58,980 nt of DNA from DATHGT01 sp035317605. GTDB taxonomy: Bacteria; Methylomirabilota; Methylomirabilia; Rokubacteriales; CSP1-6. This document shows positions 1-8,332 of the stretch, one piece after another. A model generated the notes under the pieces. The model had not been told where the DNA came from, searched no databases, and was given only the letters and a program-made list of their open reading frames with translations. A program made the position numbers and the translations under genes. Position 1 is the first letter of the stretch, and each line of letters begins with the position of its first letter. The DNA lies in the NCBI GenBank assembly GCA_035317605.1, contig DATHGT010000173.1, positions 1-58,980 on the forward strand. The letters run 5' to 3'.

Positions 1-687
1 GGGGTTCCGCACGATCTCCTCCGGTGTGCCCTCGGCGATGCGCTCGCCGGCGTCAAGCACCACGATGCGCTGGGAGAAGCGCATCACCGCCCGCATGATG
101 TGCTCGATCATGATGATCGTGATGCCGCTCTCGTTCAGCCGGAACAGGATGGCCAGGATGTCGTCCACCTCGGCGCTGGAGAGCCCGGCCATGGCCTCGT
201 CGGAGATCAAGAGCTTGGGCCTGGCGGCGATCGCGCGGGCCAGCTCGAGCTTGCGCATCTCGATCTGGGTGAGCCCGGCCGGTCGCAGCCGCGCCTTCGG
301 ACCGAGCCCGATGGTCTCGAGGATCTCGGCGGCATCCAGCGCGCTGGCGCTCTCGCCCTCGCGAGCCGCGTATTCGAGGGGAATCTCGAGATTCTCCAGC
401 ACGGTCATGCTGGTGAACGGCTTGGGGATCTGAAAGCTGCGCGCGATGCCGAGACGCGCGCGCCGGTAGGCGGGCAGCGCGGTGATGTCGCGGCCCTCGA
501 AGACGATGCGGCCACCGTCCGGGGGCAGCGAGCCCGACACGCAGTTGATGAGCGTGGTCTTGCCGGAGCCGTTGGGTCCGATGAGCCCGAAGCGCTCGCC
601 CGCGTTCACGTGAATGGTCACCCCGTTGAGCGCGGTGAATCCGCCGAAGCGCTTGGTGAGTCCCTGGATTTCCAACAGCGCCGGCAT
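1..687 (-). CDS. livG: Branched-chain amino acid-type ABC transporter ATP-binding protein (LivG-like), 3' end outside window
   Basis: This is the ATPase of a HAAT-family importer. It would hydrolyse ATP on the cytoplasmic face to drive the LivH/LivM permeases encoded just upstream. The visible 229 residues begin MPALLEIQGL. Walker A (GPNGSGKTT) lies at about residues 37-45, the Q-loop region reads RSFQIPKPF, Walker B is LLISDEAMAG and the switch histidine is in IIMIEH. The ABC signature is the LivG-type variant LTQIEMRKLE rather than LSGGQ, and the usual proline after DE is alanine. Both look like subfamily variation rather than decay. The start ATG at 687 lies 4 bases past the livM stop. The C-terminus is cut at position 1, and a livF partner is expected beyond the window edge. 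The substrate is not determined; amino acids or small organic acids are usual for this family. Confidence 0.93.
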   Translation of the reverse strand, partial: MPALLEIQGLTKRFGGFTALNGVTIHVNAGERFGLIGPNGSGKTTLINCVSGSLPPDGGRIVFEGRDITALPAYRRARLGIARSFQIPKPFTSMTVLENLEIPLEYAAREGESASALDAAEILETIGLGPKARLRPAGLTQIEMRKLELARAIAARPKLLISDEAMAGLSSAEVDDILAILFRLNESGITIIMIEHIMRAVMRFSQRIVVLDAGERIAEGTPEEIVRNP

Positions 688-691
688 CGTC

Positions 692-1627
692 TCAGCGGCC
701 TCGCAGGCGCCGGGCCAGCCCGATCAGGCCCTCGGGAGCCAGCACCACGAAGGCGACCAGCACGACGCCGACGATGAACAGGCTCAGCTCGGACGAAATC
801 GTGACGGTGGCGAGCTGCTGGGCCGTCCCCAGCAGGACCGCGCCGAGGACGGGACCGATCCAGCTGGTCGTCCCGCCGATCATCGGCATGGCCAGCGCGT
901 TGACCGCGTAGTCGAGGGCGAAGGCCGAATTCGGCTCCACGAACGTCACGTAGTAGGGAAACGGCGCGCCGGCGACGCCGAAGAGGGCGCCGCTGATCGT
1001 GGTGGCCAGGAGCTTGAGACGGAGCGTGGGCACGCCCATGCACTCGGCCGCCTCCTCGTTGTCACGGAGCGCGGCCAGCCCTCGGCCGATCCAGGAGCGC
1101 TCGATGAACCAGGCCACGAGTACCGAGAGGACGGCGAGGCCGGCCATCACCGTGAACAAGAACGTCACGTAGCTGCCGAAGGGCGGACCGCTCGGCCGGA
1201 TGACGCTCATGCCGCGCGAGCCGCCCACGTACTCCCAGTTGACGATCATGGTCTGGAGCACGATCGACAGCGCCAGCGTCGCGATCGAGAAGAAGACCCC
1301 CCGCAGTCGCAGGGTGAGATAGCCGATGCCGAGCCCGAGCAGTCCGGAGACGAGCCCGCCCGCGACGATCAGCACCGGCAGCGGCGCGCGCATCCACTGG
1401 ATGAGCGCGACCGCGGTGTAGGCCCCGAGCGCGAAGAACGCGGGCGTGCCGAAGTTCACGTAGCCGGCGTAGCCGCCCAGGATGTTCCACGCGGTCGCGA
1501 TCACCACGTACTGGAGCACCACGTAGCCGGCGAAGTAGATGTATGGGTTCACGCGGAGCTTGGCCAGCGCGATCGCGGCAATCACGACGGCCACGCCCAG
1601 GAGGACGGCGACGCCCTGGCGGCGCAT
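692..1627 (-). CDS. livM: Branched-chain amino acid-type ABC transporter permease (LivM-like)
   Basis: This 311-residue inner-membrane permease forms half of the translocation channel of the importer. It has about nine hydrophobic segments. The family block NILGGYAGYVNFG follows the second helix. The cytoplasmic coupling loop that contacts the ATPase is visible as RDNEEAAECMGVP near residues 180-200. Length and topology fit LivM. The start at 1627 abuts the livH stop at 1628-1630, so the genes are translationally linked in the order binding protein, livH, livM, livG. The family assignment is secure and the substrate is unknown. Confidence 0.93.
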   Translation of the reverse strand: MRRQGVAVLLGVAVVIAAIALAKLRVNPYIYFAGYVVLQYVVIATAWNILGGYAGYVNFGTPAFFALGAYTAVALIQWMRAPLPVLIVAGGLVSGLLGLGIGYLTLRLRGVFFSIATLALSIVLQTMIVNWEYVGGSRGMSVIRPSGPPFGSYVTFLFTVMAGLAVLSVLVAWFIERSWIGRGLAALRDNEEAAECMGVPTLRLKLLATTISGALFGVAGAPFPYYVTFVEPNSAFALDYAVNALAMPMIGGTTSWIGPVLGAVLLGTAQQLATVTISSELSLFIVGVVLVAFVVLAPEGLIGLARRLRGR

Positions 1628-2500
1628 CTATCGGCCGAACAGTCCCGCCGGCCGCACGGCGAGCGCGAAGAGCAGCAGGCCGAACGAGACCGCCAGCGAC
1701 CACGAGGGACCGAAGAACGTGGCCATCAGGCTCTCGGCCACGCCGAGGATGATCGCGGCGACCAGCGTGCCGCCGATGCTGCCCATGCCGCCCAGCACCG
1801 TGATCGCGAACATCCGGCCGATGTAGTCGCGGTCGGTCGACGGGATCACCGGCGCGATGCTGATGAGGAGGGCGCCCGCCAGGCTGGCCGCCGCGATGCC
1901 GACGCCGAAGGCGATGGTCTTGATGTGCACGGGGTTGGCGCCCATCAGGCGCAACGCCCCCTGGTCCTGCGAGACGGCCACGATGGCGCGCCCGTAGAAC
2001 GTCCGGCCGAGGAACAGGTAGAGGGCCAGCGTCATGGCCATCCCGACCACGCACGGCACGAGATAGCGGAACGCGATGCCCACGCCGCCGAACTCGAGTG
2101 ACCGGCTCGTGTAGGCGGTCTGCACCAGGCGGTAGTCGACGCCGAAGGTCAGGCTGAGGCTCACCTCGATGATGAAGAGGAGGCCGAAGAAGAACACGAG
2201 ACCGCGCAGCGATTCCTCGCCGCGCCGCTCGAAGCTCTCGTAGTAGATCCGGTAGACCACGGCGCCGAGCGCGTAGAACAGCGGCGTGAGGCCGATGCCG
2301 ACGAGGATCGGGTCGAGCCCGAACGCGGTGTTCAGCCAGAAGGCCGCGTAGGCGCCCATGATCACGAACGCGGGCTGGGCGATGTTGGCGATGTCGAGGA
2401 GGCCGAAGATCAGCGAGACGCCCAGGCTCACCGCGGCGTAGAAACCGCCGAGCAGAAAGCCGGCCACCATCGCGTTGGCGAGCAAGTCCCAGGAGAACAT
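1628..2500 (-). CDS. livH: Branched-chain amino acid-type ABC transporter permease (LivH-like)
   Basis: This 290-residue integral membrane permease is the second channel subunit of the importer. It has about eight transmembrane segments. The typical LivH N-terminal block LIFGLLDIANIAQPAF is present. The ATPase-coupling loop reads SQDQGALRLMGANP around residues 160-175. It lies 69 bases downstream of the binding-protein gene, and a strong hairpin occupies that gap, so its expression may be set lower than that of the binding protein. It ends directly against livM. No good Shine-Dalgarno sequence precedes the ATG at 2500. Confidence 0.93.
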   Translation of the reverse strand: MFSWDLLANAMVAGFLLGGFYAAVSLGVSLIFGLLDIANIAQPAFVIMGAYAAFWLNTAFGLDPILVGIGLTPLFYALGAVVYRIYYESFERRGEESLRGLVFFFGLLFIIEVSLSLTFGVDYRLVQTAYTSRSLEFGGVGIAFRYLVPCVVGMAMTLALYLFLGRTFYGRAIVAVSQDQGALRLMGANPVHIKTIAFGVGIAAASLAGALLISIAPVIPSTDRDYIGRMFAITVLGGMGSIGGTLVAAIILGVAESLMATFFGPSWSLAVSFGLLLFALAVRPAGLFGR

Positions 2501-2516
2501 GTCAGGAGTCCACGGC

Positions 2517-2557
2517 CGGCGCGCGGGCGATCCGCGAGGGCGGGCGCCCGCGCGCCG
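2517..2557 (-). terminator. GC-rich hairpin between binding-protein and permease genes
   Basis: A perfect 12-bp inverted repeat (2517-2528 with 2546-2557) encloses a 17-nt loop. It lies between the end of the binding-protein gene and livH and is transcribed with them. There is no T-tract, so it is more likely a partial terminator or an mRNA-stabilising structure than a full terminator. Such structures commonly raise binding-protein levels over permease levels in ABC operons. Confidence 0.6.
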
Positions 2558-2569
2558 TTGGACGTCGCG

Positions 2570-3841
2570 CTATTTCATCGCCGCGGAGTACGGATAGATC
2601 ATGGCGCCCGACTTGAACTCGTCGGGATAGAGCACGACCTTCTTGCCGGGACCGCGGAACTGCTCGATCCCGTTGCCCTGCACCTTCTGGTACTGGACCA
2701 TGAGCGTCCGCCCCTTGGCCCACTCACCGTTCTTGCCGAACTTCACCTTGCCGACGATGGTGTTGAACTCGGTGGCCCGGATGTAGTCGGCGATCTTCTG
2801 CTGGTCGAGGCCCTTGGTGGCCTCGACGGCCTGGCCCAGGATCTGGACCATCGTGTACGAGTAGGGCGGCAGGTAGTACCCGAGGGGATCGACGCCGGCC
2901 TTCTCGGCCCGCGCCTGGTACTCCTTGAAGAACTCCTTGATGCCGGGGATGGCGAGGAACGTGGGCTCGGGGGCCCAGAAGTCGTAGTTCACCACGCCGT
3001 TCAGCAGCGGACCCATGCTGGCCATGATGCTGGTGAACTGAAGTCCCACCATGCCGCCGCCGAAGATCTTGGGCTGGAGCCCGACCTCGTGGGCCGCCCG
3101 CAGCATGCCGACCGAGTCCGGCGGATACGAGGCCACGAAGACGACGTCGGGGTTGGTGGCCTTGATGGCCCGCACGATCGGCGTGTAGTCGGCGGTGCTC
3201 GGCGGGTAGTTCTTGTCGTAGACGGTCTTGAAGCCGAACTTCTTCACCAGCTCGCGCGCGCCCACCATCGCGTTCTGCGGATACTCGGCGTCGGCGCCGA
3301 CGAGGGCGACGGTCTGCGGGCGCGGGTTCTGCTTGGCGGCCAGCTCGAAGAACCCGATGGGCATGCTGGTCTGGGGCTCCGGCCCGGCCGGCTGGATCTG
3401 GAAGTAGTTCGGGTACTGATACTTCTCGTTGTTGGCCAGGCCGAACATACCCATGAGGACGAGCTTGCGCTCCATGGCGATGGGCATGAGCGGCGCGATG
3501 AGGTTGGTGCCGTAGCCCGAGATGATCAGGTCGACCTTGTCGACCTCGAGCAGCTTGGTGTAGATGCCGGGCACGGTGGCCGGGTTGGTCTGGTCGTCGT
3601 AGACCACGATCTCGACGGGCCGCCCCAGGAGCCCGCCCTTCTTGTTGACGTCGTCCTTCCAGATCTGGACGGCGAGCAGCGCGGGCTTGCCGTTGGCCGA
3701 GAGCCCGCCGGTCAGCGCCATGCCGAACCCGATCTTGATCGGGTCGGCGGCGCGGGCGACGAACGCCCCCGAGCTCACGAGCGCCAGCGTCCCGAGGACG
3801 ATTGCGATAACGGTCACGATACGGATCGATGGCAGCTTCAT
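2570..3841 (-). CDS. livK: ABC transporter substrate-binding protein, LivK/Peripla_BP_6 type
   Basis: This periplasmic binding protein delivers the ligand to the LivHM permease. The start is placed at ATG 3841, giving 423 residues that begin MKLPSIRIVT. A longer reading from 3910 would put non-signal sequence in front of an otherwise clear signal peptide: a charged N-terminus, a hydrophobic core of about 20 residues, and an A-R-A-A cleavage region before DPIKIGF. The mature protein shows the Peripla_BP_6 hallmarks: an early GFGMALTGG ligand-contact segment, then VYDDQTNP, and a SYPPDSVGM block in the second lobe. It is the first gene of the importer operon. Its ligand cannot be read from sequence; family members bind branched-chain amino acids, amides, urea or aromatic acids. 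Confidence 0.92.
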   Translation of the reverse strand: MKLPSIRIVTVIAIVLGTLALVSSGAFVARAADPIKIGFGMALTGGLSANGKPALLAVQIWKDDVNKKGGLLGRPVEIVVYDDQTNPATVPGIYTKLLEVDKVDLIISGYGTNLIAPLMPIAMERKLVLMGMFGLANNEKYQYPNYFQIQPAGPEPQTSMPIGFFELAAKQNPRPQTVALVGADAEYPQNAMVGARELVKKFGFKTVYDKNYPPSTADYTPIVRAIKATNPDVVFVASYPPDSVGMLRAAHEVGLQPKIFGGGMVGLQFTSIMASMGPLLNGVVNYDFWAPEPTFLAIPGIKEFFKEYQARAEKAGVDPLGYYLPPYSYTMVQILGQAVEATKGLDQQKIADYIRATEFNTIVGKVKFGKNGEWAKGRTLMVQYQKVQGNGIEQFRGPGKKVVLYPDEFKSGAMIYPYSAAMK

Positions 3842-3950
3842 CCGAGCCTCGCTCTCTGCGCGCTCGACCGCGCGCCCACAAGCAAAATGGTCGCGCCCAA
3901 ACTGCGCCACCGTCGCGAGCTTGTCAAGACCGCGAAGCGTTCACGAGGGG

Positions 3951-3971
3951 CGCCCCGGCTTCACCGGGGCG
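3951..3971. repeat. Perfect 8-bp inverted repeat in the intergenic region
   Basis: CGCCCCGG and CCGGGGCG flank a 5-nt loop in the 200-bp space between the multicopper oxidase stop and the binding-protein start. It could act as a terminator hairpin for the oxidase operon or be part of the leader of the importer operon. There is no T-tract. Confidence 0.5.
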
Positions 3972-3994
3972 TCTCCGAGCCTGCCGGGGGGATT

Positions 3995-4017
3995 GGGGGG
4001 CCCGTACCAGGCCCCCC
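3995..4017. terminator. Hairpin downstream of the multicopper oxidase
   Basis: GGGGGGCC (3995-4002) pairs perfectly with GGCCCCCC (4010-4017) around a 7-nt loop. It lies 25 bases beyond the oxidase stop codon in the direction of transcription and is a candidate terminator. It lacks the run of U residues of a classical intrinsic terminator. Confidence 0.5.
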
Positions 4018-4041
4018 ATGTCGGCTAATTAGACGGTCAGT

Positions 4042-6360
4042 TCAATGGTGGGTATACGGGCTCTTCGGCTTCGGAATCACCTGGACCAGCTCCATCATCC
4101 CCCGGTCCTCGTGGGCCAGGATGTGGCAGTGGATGACGTACTGACCGGTGAAGTCCACGAAGCGGCTCTTGAACTTGAAGTAGCCGGGGATGGTGAGCCG
4201 GCACTGGAACTTGATGTCCACCCCGGATCTATCCGGTTTCGGCACCGGGAAGTTCATGCACGCCACGTGCGGCCGGATCGCCGCCGGCTCGCACTCCTCG
4301 ACCTTCTGGCAAGGCAAGACCTCCTGGCGCGAGGTGGGAATCGAGAACGTGTCCCACCACACCCAGGGCTGGGGCAACGGCCCGCACGCCCGCCACGTCT
4401 CGGGCTTGGTCGGATCCGCGTAGCAGGGGCCGTTCGGATCCATGGCCTCCTTGGAGTTCGGCTGGAAGAGCTCGACGATCTGGAAGGGATTGATGTGGAT
4501 GTGGAAGGGGTGCGCGATGTTGTCGGTCTTGTTCGAGATCTTCCACGCCTCGACCGTGTCCAGGAACATCGTCTGATCGACGACCTGATCGCTGTACAGC
4601 TTGTCGTTGATCTGGTGGACCGGCATCATGCCTTTCGGGGGAACCTGCGCCTTGGAGACGTGGCTGCGGTCGGAGAACGGCTTGGTGTCGAACCGGAGGT
4701 GTCGCTCGACGACGATCAGCTCCTCGATGTCCTTGAGGAAGGGCGGCAGCTTCGGGAAGTCCTTCTCGTCCATGAAGGGCATGGGCGGATCGATCGTCCG
4801 CGCGCTGTCCCGCCTGACTCGCACCGTCAGCAACGTCGTGATCGGGCTCGGGTCCGTGTCGGGCAGATCGTTGACCGTCGCCATGATCGGAATGTTGTAG
4901 TCGCCCTCGGCGTCGGGGGCCTGGACGAGCACGTCGGCGCGATTGGCCGCGGCCAGGTTGAACGAGTTGTTGGGCGCGCCCACCAGCGTGTAGTTCTGCG
5001 GCGCGAACTGGACGCCGTCCTGGGCGGTCTGCCGCCATGAGACCCGCGCCTTGGTGTTCTTGTTGTGCTGGGGCGCGTCACCCCTGAACTGCACGAAGCT
5101 GCGCTGGTTGCTGTTGACGATGCGCCAGAGCGCCACCTGGTTCGGCCGCATGGTCACCACGGGGGCCAGCCGTCCGTTGACGGACAGCGGCGCCGGGTTG
5201 CCGATGTTGGCCGCGCTGAGCAAGTTCAGCCCGCTCGACAGCTGCTGAATGACCAGCACGTGCTCCTCGAGGCCCCAGTTCTGGTGCTGCGGGGTGGCCT
5301 TGTAGTAGTCCCGGAGCGCGTCGTCGTACTCGCCCTCGATGATGAACGCGCCGGTCATGCCGTTGCCGACGTTCAGCGCGGTCGAGCCGTGCTTGTGGGC
5401 GTGGTACCAGTGGGTGCCCGGCGACTGACCCATCTTCACCTTGGCCGGATCGTAGGCGGGGAGCCGGAAGCAGTGGGGGAACCCGCCGATCGAGTACTGC
5501 GGCCACACGCCCCGGGCGATCTGGTCTTTGTTCACCGGCCACAGCTGCATGTTCTCGGGCAGCTTGCCGCGCTCGCCCTTGTAGGGCGCGGTCTTGTCGT
5601 AGAGATTGAGCAGCTCTTCCTGCTTGTTCCGCCAGTCGGCCGGTATCTGCTCCCATTTGGTCGGCGAGCCGTTGGCGTCGCACCACTCGAAGAAGTCGGC
5701 GAACTGCTTCTTGACGAAATCGTCGGACGGCTCCAGCTTGCCGCCCTCCCGGAGGGCGGGGCGGATGTAGAGCAGCACGTTGTCGCCGGTCGTGCTCGGC
5801 GTGGTGTGGGTGCCGTGGAAGTGCAGGTTCGCGGTGCTGGAGCCGTGCAAGCAGTCGGGGAAGCTGTCGTTGCGCGGATAGATCAGCACCGACTGACCCT
5901 GATTTTCCTTCTTCGACCGCTGGGCTCGCGCCTCGTCACACCCCGGGGTCTTGCCTTGAAGATCCTGGTCCAGGGTGTTCGGGAACTTGCTGACGTCGAC
6001 CTGGTTCAGGAAAGCGATCTGGACGAGGTCGCCGACGCGCGCCCGCAGCGTCGGTCCGGGGAGCGGATCGCCGGTGGACGTCCAGGGCGGGGTCGTGTCC
6101 AGGCCCTTGAAGTACCGGAGCTGGGGATAGTTGCAGGGCGTCCCCCCCGTGCCTCCGGCCAGCGAGCGCTGCTCGTCGGTGAGAACGATCGTTCCTCGAA
6201 GGCGGCCCGGCTGACCCGGGCTGCCGGCGGTACGGGTGATCTCGGGGACTTTGAGCAGAGGCCGCCCCGGGGCGCAGTTGGGCAGCGCTTGCTGGGTGTC
6301 GGCGGGCAACGCGACGAAGATGGTGGCCAGAAGGACGATCGTGCTCAACAGGATTCTCAT
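4042..6360 (-). CDS. Exported multicopper oxidase
   Basis: This 772-residue, three-domain copper oxidase would couple one-electron oxidation of a substrate or metal to reduction of O2. A Sec signal peptide is visible (MRILLSTIVLLATIFVALPA). All four copper-ligand blocks are present: HFHGTHTT, HWYHAHKHGS, HPFHIHINPF, and HCHILAHEDRGMM at residues 744-756. In the last block the Met ten residues after the Cys would be the axial T1 ligand, so the T1 and trinuclear sites look intact. The protein is longer than bacterial CueO-type enzymes, with extra sequence between the first two copper blocks. It is downstream of a cupredoxin gene in the same operon, with a 22-nt gap and a good ribosome site (GAGGAAGCC). 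The cupredoxin may be its electron partner. The substrate is not predictable. Confidence 0.92.
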   Translation of the reverse strand: MRILLSTIVLLATIFVALPADTQQALPNCAPGRPLLKVPEITRTAGSPGQPGRLRGTIVLTDEQRSLAGGTGGTPCNYPQLRYFKGLDTTPPWTSTGDPLPGPTLRARVGDLVQIAFLNQVDVSKFPNTLDQDLQGKTPGCDEARAQRSKKENQGQSVLIYPRNDSFPDCLHGSSTANLHFHGTHTTPSTTGDNVLLYIRPALREGGKLEPSDDFVKKQFADFFEWCDANGSPTKWEQIPADWRNKQEELLNLYDKTAPYKGERGKLPENMQLWPVNKDQIARGVWPQYSIGGFPHCFRLPAYDPAKVKMGQSPGTHWYHAHKHGSTALNVGNGMTGAFIIEGEYDDALRDYYKATPQHQNWGLEEHVLVIQQLSSGLNLLSAANIGNPAPLSVNGRLAPVVTMRPNQVALWRIVNSNQRSFVQFRGDAPQHNKNTKARVSWRQTAQDGVQFAPQNYTLVGAPNNSFNLAAANRADVLVQAPDAEGDYNIPIMATVNDLPDTDPSPITTLLTVRVRRDSARTIDPPMPFMDEKDFPKLPPFLKDIEELIVVERHLRFDTKPFSDRSHVSKAQVPPKGMMPVHQINDKLYSDQVVDQTMFLDTVEAWKISNKTDNIAHPFHIHINPFQIVELFQPNSKEAMDPNGPCYADPTKPETWRACGPLPQPWVWWDTFSIPTSRQEVLPCQKVEECEPAAIRPHVACMNFPVPKPDRSGVDIKFQCRLTIPGYFKFKSRFVDFTGQYVIHCHILAHEDRGMMELVQVIPKPKSPYTHH

Positions 6361-6382
6361 GGCTTCCTCCGTCCTCAGCAGA

Positions 6383-6694
6383 TCAGGGGGCCGGCGTCGT
6401 CGAGATCACGATGCTCCCGGTCTCGTTCTGATGCCCGGCGATGGTGCAGACGTAGTTCAGCGTCCCGACCACGGTGGTCGAGAAGACGGGCGACACGTCG
6501 CCGCCCGGCGCGATCTGGTTGGACATGAAGAAGGTGGGATTGCCGGGCACGCCGGGCCAGTGGGCCTGGGTGTCGTTGTTGGTCCAGAAGATCTGGTCCG
6601 CCGGGTTCGCCTGGAGGGGATTGGGATCGAAGGTGACCCGGGGCGATGCGCCCGGCGCGTTGGGTTTGATGACGATCCGCCGCTCGATGGCCAT
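6383..6694 (-). CDS. Small cupredoxin-domain protein
   Basis: This 103-residue blue-copper-fold protein begins MAIERRIVIKPN. The ATG at 6694 is chosen because GAGGAGGAA lies at the right distance; a longer frame from 6772 would run through the promoter. The cupredoxin pattern is visible: WTNNDTQAHWPG supplies the first His, and YVCTIAGHQNETG gives the Cys and second His. The usual axial Met is missing; glycine occupies the expected position. There is no signal peptide, which is odd for a partner of an exported oxidase. It is the first gene of a two-gene operon with the multicopper oxidase. Electron transfer or copper delivery to that oxidase is the natural guess. Confidence 0.8.
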   Translation of the reverse strand: MAIERRIVIKPNAPGASPRVTFDPNPLQANPADQIFWTNNDTQAHWPGVPGNPTFFMSNQIAPGGDVSPVFSTTVVGTLNYVCTIAGHQNETGSIVISTTPAP

Positions 6695-6730
6695 CTGTCG
6701 TTCCTCCTCGCTCAGAGGACTCCATGAACC

Positions 6731-6750
6731 GACTGTGGCCAGACTGTGGC
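6731..6750. repeat. Direct repeat GACTGTGGC x2 over the promoter
   Basis: The 9-mer GACTGTGGC occurs at 6731-6739 and again at 6742-6750, an 11-base period that puts both copies on the same face of the helix. The second copy covers the -10 box of the cupredoxin promoter, so this is a candidate operator. Confidence 0.45.
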
Positions 6751-6772
6751 GTGACGATGTGCCTACTGTCAA
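6743..6772 (-). promoter_or_regulatory. Promoter of the cupredoxin-oxidase operon with consensus -35
   Basis: Reading the minus strand, TTGACA (6772-6767) is a perfect -35 box. It is followed after 18 bases by CACAGT (6748-6743), a weak -10 that keeps the key A and final T. The spacing and position, about 50 bases before the ATG at 6694, fit a sigma-70-type promoter. Confidence 0.6.
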
Positions 6773-6790
6773 CCCGCTGGGCGCGAAGGG

Positions 6791-8332
6791 TTACTTGAGC
6801 TTGAGGTCCTCGTAGGGCGCCGACCACGGATAGTCGGCGATGAGCCCCAATCCCGACTCGGCCACCCGCGCGCCGTATCCTTGCAGGACCGCGAGCTGCC
6901 AGATGGGCAGGTACATGACTTTGTCGTGCACCAGCTGCTGGATGCGATGGAGGATCGCCTCGCGCTTCTTGCGATCGTGCTCCACCGCTTGCTCCCTGAA
7001 CAGCCCGTCGATGTCGGGATAGCCTCCGTACGCGTAGACGCCGCCGCTGAACGTGAACGACTCGATGCGGGTGGCCGCGTTGCCGAAGACCCCGCTCAGG
7101 CCGTAGACGATGTTCTTGAGCTTCTTCTCCTGGTAGGCCTTGAGGAACCCGGCCCGCTCGAGGGGACGCAGCTTCACCCGGATGCCGGCCGCCTGGAGGT
7201 AGTTGAGCACGGCCTCGCTGTACCCGCTGGTCGCGGCGTCGCACCAGAGGTCCCCGGCCTCGAAGCCCTTGGGATACCCCGCCTCCGCGAGCAGCAGCTT
7301 GGCGCGGGCCGGATCGTAGGGAATGGCCGGTGGCTGCCAGTAGAAGTCGAAGCTGGTCGGGATGATGCTGCCGCTGATCTTGGAGAACCCGAGGCTCTCG
7401 GCCTGGTTGACGGCCTGGCGGTCGACGGCATGGTTCGCGGCCAGCCGCACCCGCCGGTCGTGCCACGGAGAGCGTGGATCCCACTGGTCGACGAAGACGA
7501 GCCAGTGAGTGCTCACGAACGGCGTCGGCCTGAGCGTGAGCCCCGGCGTGCGACGGACCTCCTCGCCGATCTCGCCGGACAGCCCGTACGCGAGGTCCGC
7601 CTCTCCGCGCTTGAGCATGGCCAGCCGGGTGGCGATGTCCGGGACGGCCTTGAGCACCAGTCGCTTCACGCTCGGGGCCTTGCGCCAGTAGCCGTCGAAG
7701 GCCTCGAGCACCAGCTCGATGCCGGGCGTGAACGACACGAACCGATAGGGCCCGGCGCCGATCGGCGCCTTCTTGAAGCCGTCCTCCCCGACCTTCTCGA
7801 CGTATTTCTTGGGGACGATCCAGCCCGCGCCCGTCGCCGGCGTGCCGTAGAACGTCATGAAATCTCCCCACGGCTGCTTCAGGCGGAACCGGACGTGCCC
7901 GGTGTCGACGACCTCGACCGAGGCCACCCGGTCCTTGAGCACCTTGGCCGAGATGCCGCGATAGCGCTCGAACGAGAACTTCACGTCCTCGGCGGTGACC
8001 GGGTCGCCGTTGTGGAAGCGCGGGCCCTTGCGCAGCGCGAACTCGTAGACGAGCCCGTCGGGCGACATGCTCCACGACTCGGCCAGGCTCGGAGCCATGG
8101 CCTTGCCCGGCATGGGCTTGAGCATCGCGTCGTGCATCGCGTAGAGGAACAGGAAGGGCGTGATCAGTCCCGGCGTCTCGGCCGGCTCGAAGAGCGCCGG
8201 CGCCGGCGTGAAGTGCAGCGCCCACGTCATCTGCCCTGCGGGTGCCTCCGCGTCTGCCCGCGAGACGGCGAGGACACACAGCAACGTGACCGCTCCCCTC
8301 AGCATTCGCGTTCTCGTGCGCGTCGCCTCCAT
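6791..8332 (-). CDS. ABC transporter substrate-binding protein, family 5 (peptide/nickel type)
   Basis: This 513-residue exported solute-binding protein begins MEATRTRTRM. The signal peptide core is RGAVTLLCVLAVSRADA. The SBP family 5 pattern is clear: LAESWSMSPDGLVYEFALRKGPRFHNGDPVTAEDVKFSFERY in sense (only parts quoted by name here: the SPDG turn, the F-H-N-G-D-P-V-T-A-D-V block), followed by the long C-terminal lobe. The start ATG at 8332 overlaps the stop of the molybdenum hydroxylase large subunit (ATGA). No permease or ATPase gene of this system is nearby, so it is an orphan binding protein coupled to a hydroxylase operon. It may bind the hydroxylase substrate or product. Family members bind peptides, sugars, nickel or aromatic compounds. 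Confidence 0.88.
   Translation of the reverse strand: MEATRTRTRMLRGAVTLLCVLAVSRADAEAPAGQMTWALHFTPAPALFEPAETPGLITPFLFLYAMHDAMLKPMPGKAMAPSLAESWSMSPDGLVYEFALRKGPRFHNGDPVTAEDVKFSFERYRGISAKVLKDRVASVEVVDTGHVRFRLKQPWGDFMTFYGTPATGAGWIVPKKYVEKVGEDGFKKAPIGAGPYRFVSFTPGIELVLEAFDGYWRKAPSVKRLVLKAVPDIATRLAMLKRGEADLAYGLSGEIGEEVRRTPGLTLRPTPFVSTHWLVFVDQWDPRSPWHDRRVRLAANHAVDRQAVNQAESLGFSKISGSIIPTSFDFYWQPPAIPYDPARAKLLLAEAGYPKGFEAGDLWCDAATSGYSEAVLNYLQAAGIRVKLRPLERAGFLKAYQEKKLKNIVYGLSGVFGNAATRIESFTFSGGVYAYGGYPDIDGLFREQAVEHDRKKREAILHRIQQLVHDKVMYLPIWQLAVLQGYGARVAESGLGLIADYPWSAPYEDLKLK

Noticed and set aside
3842..3910. Longer start for the LivK-like binding protein
   Set aside because: It would add 23 residues without signal-peptide character before a complete signal peptide.
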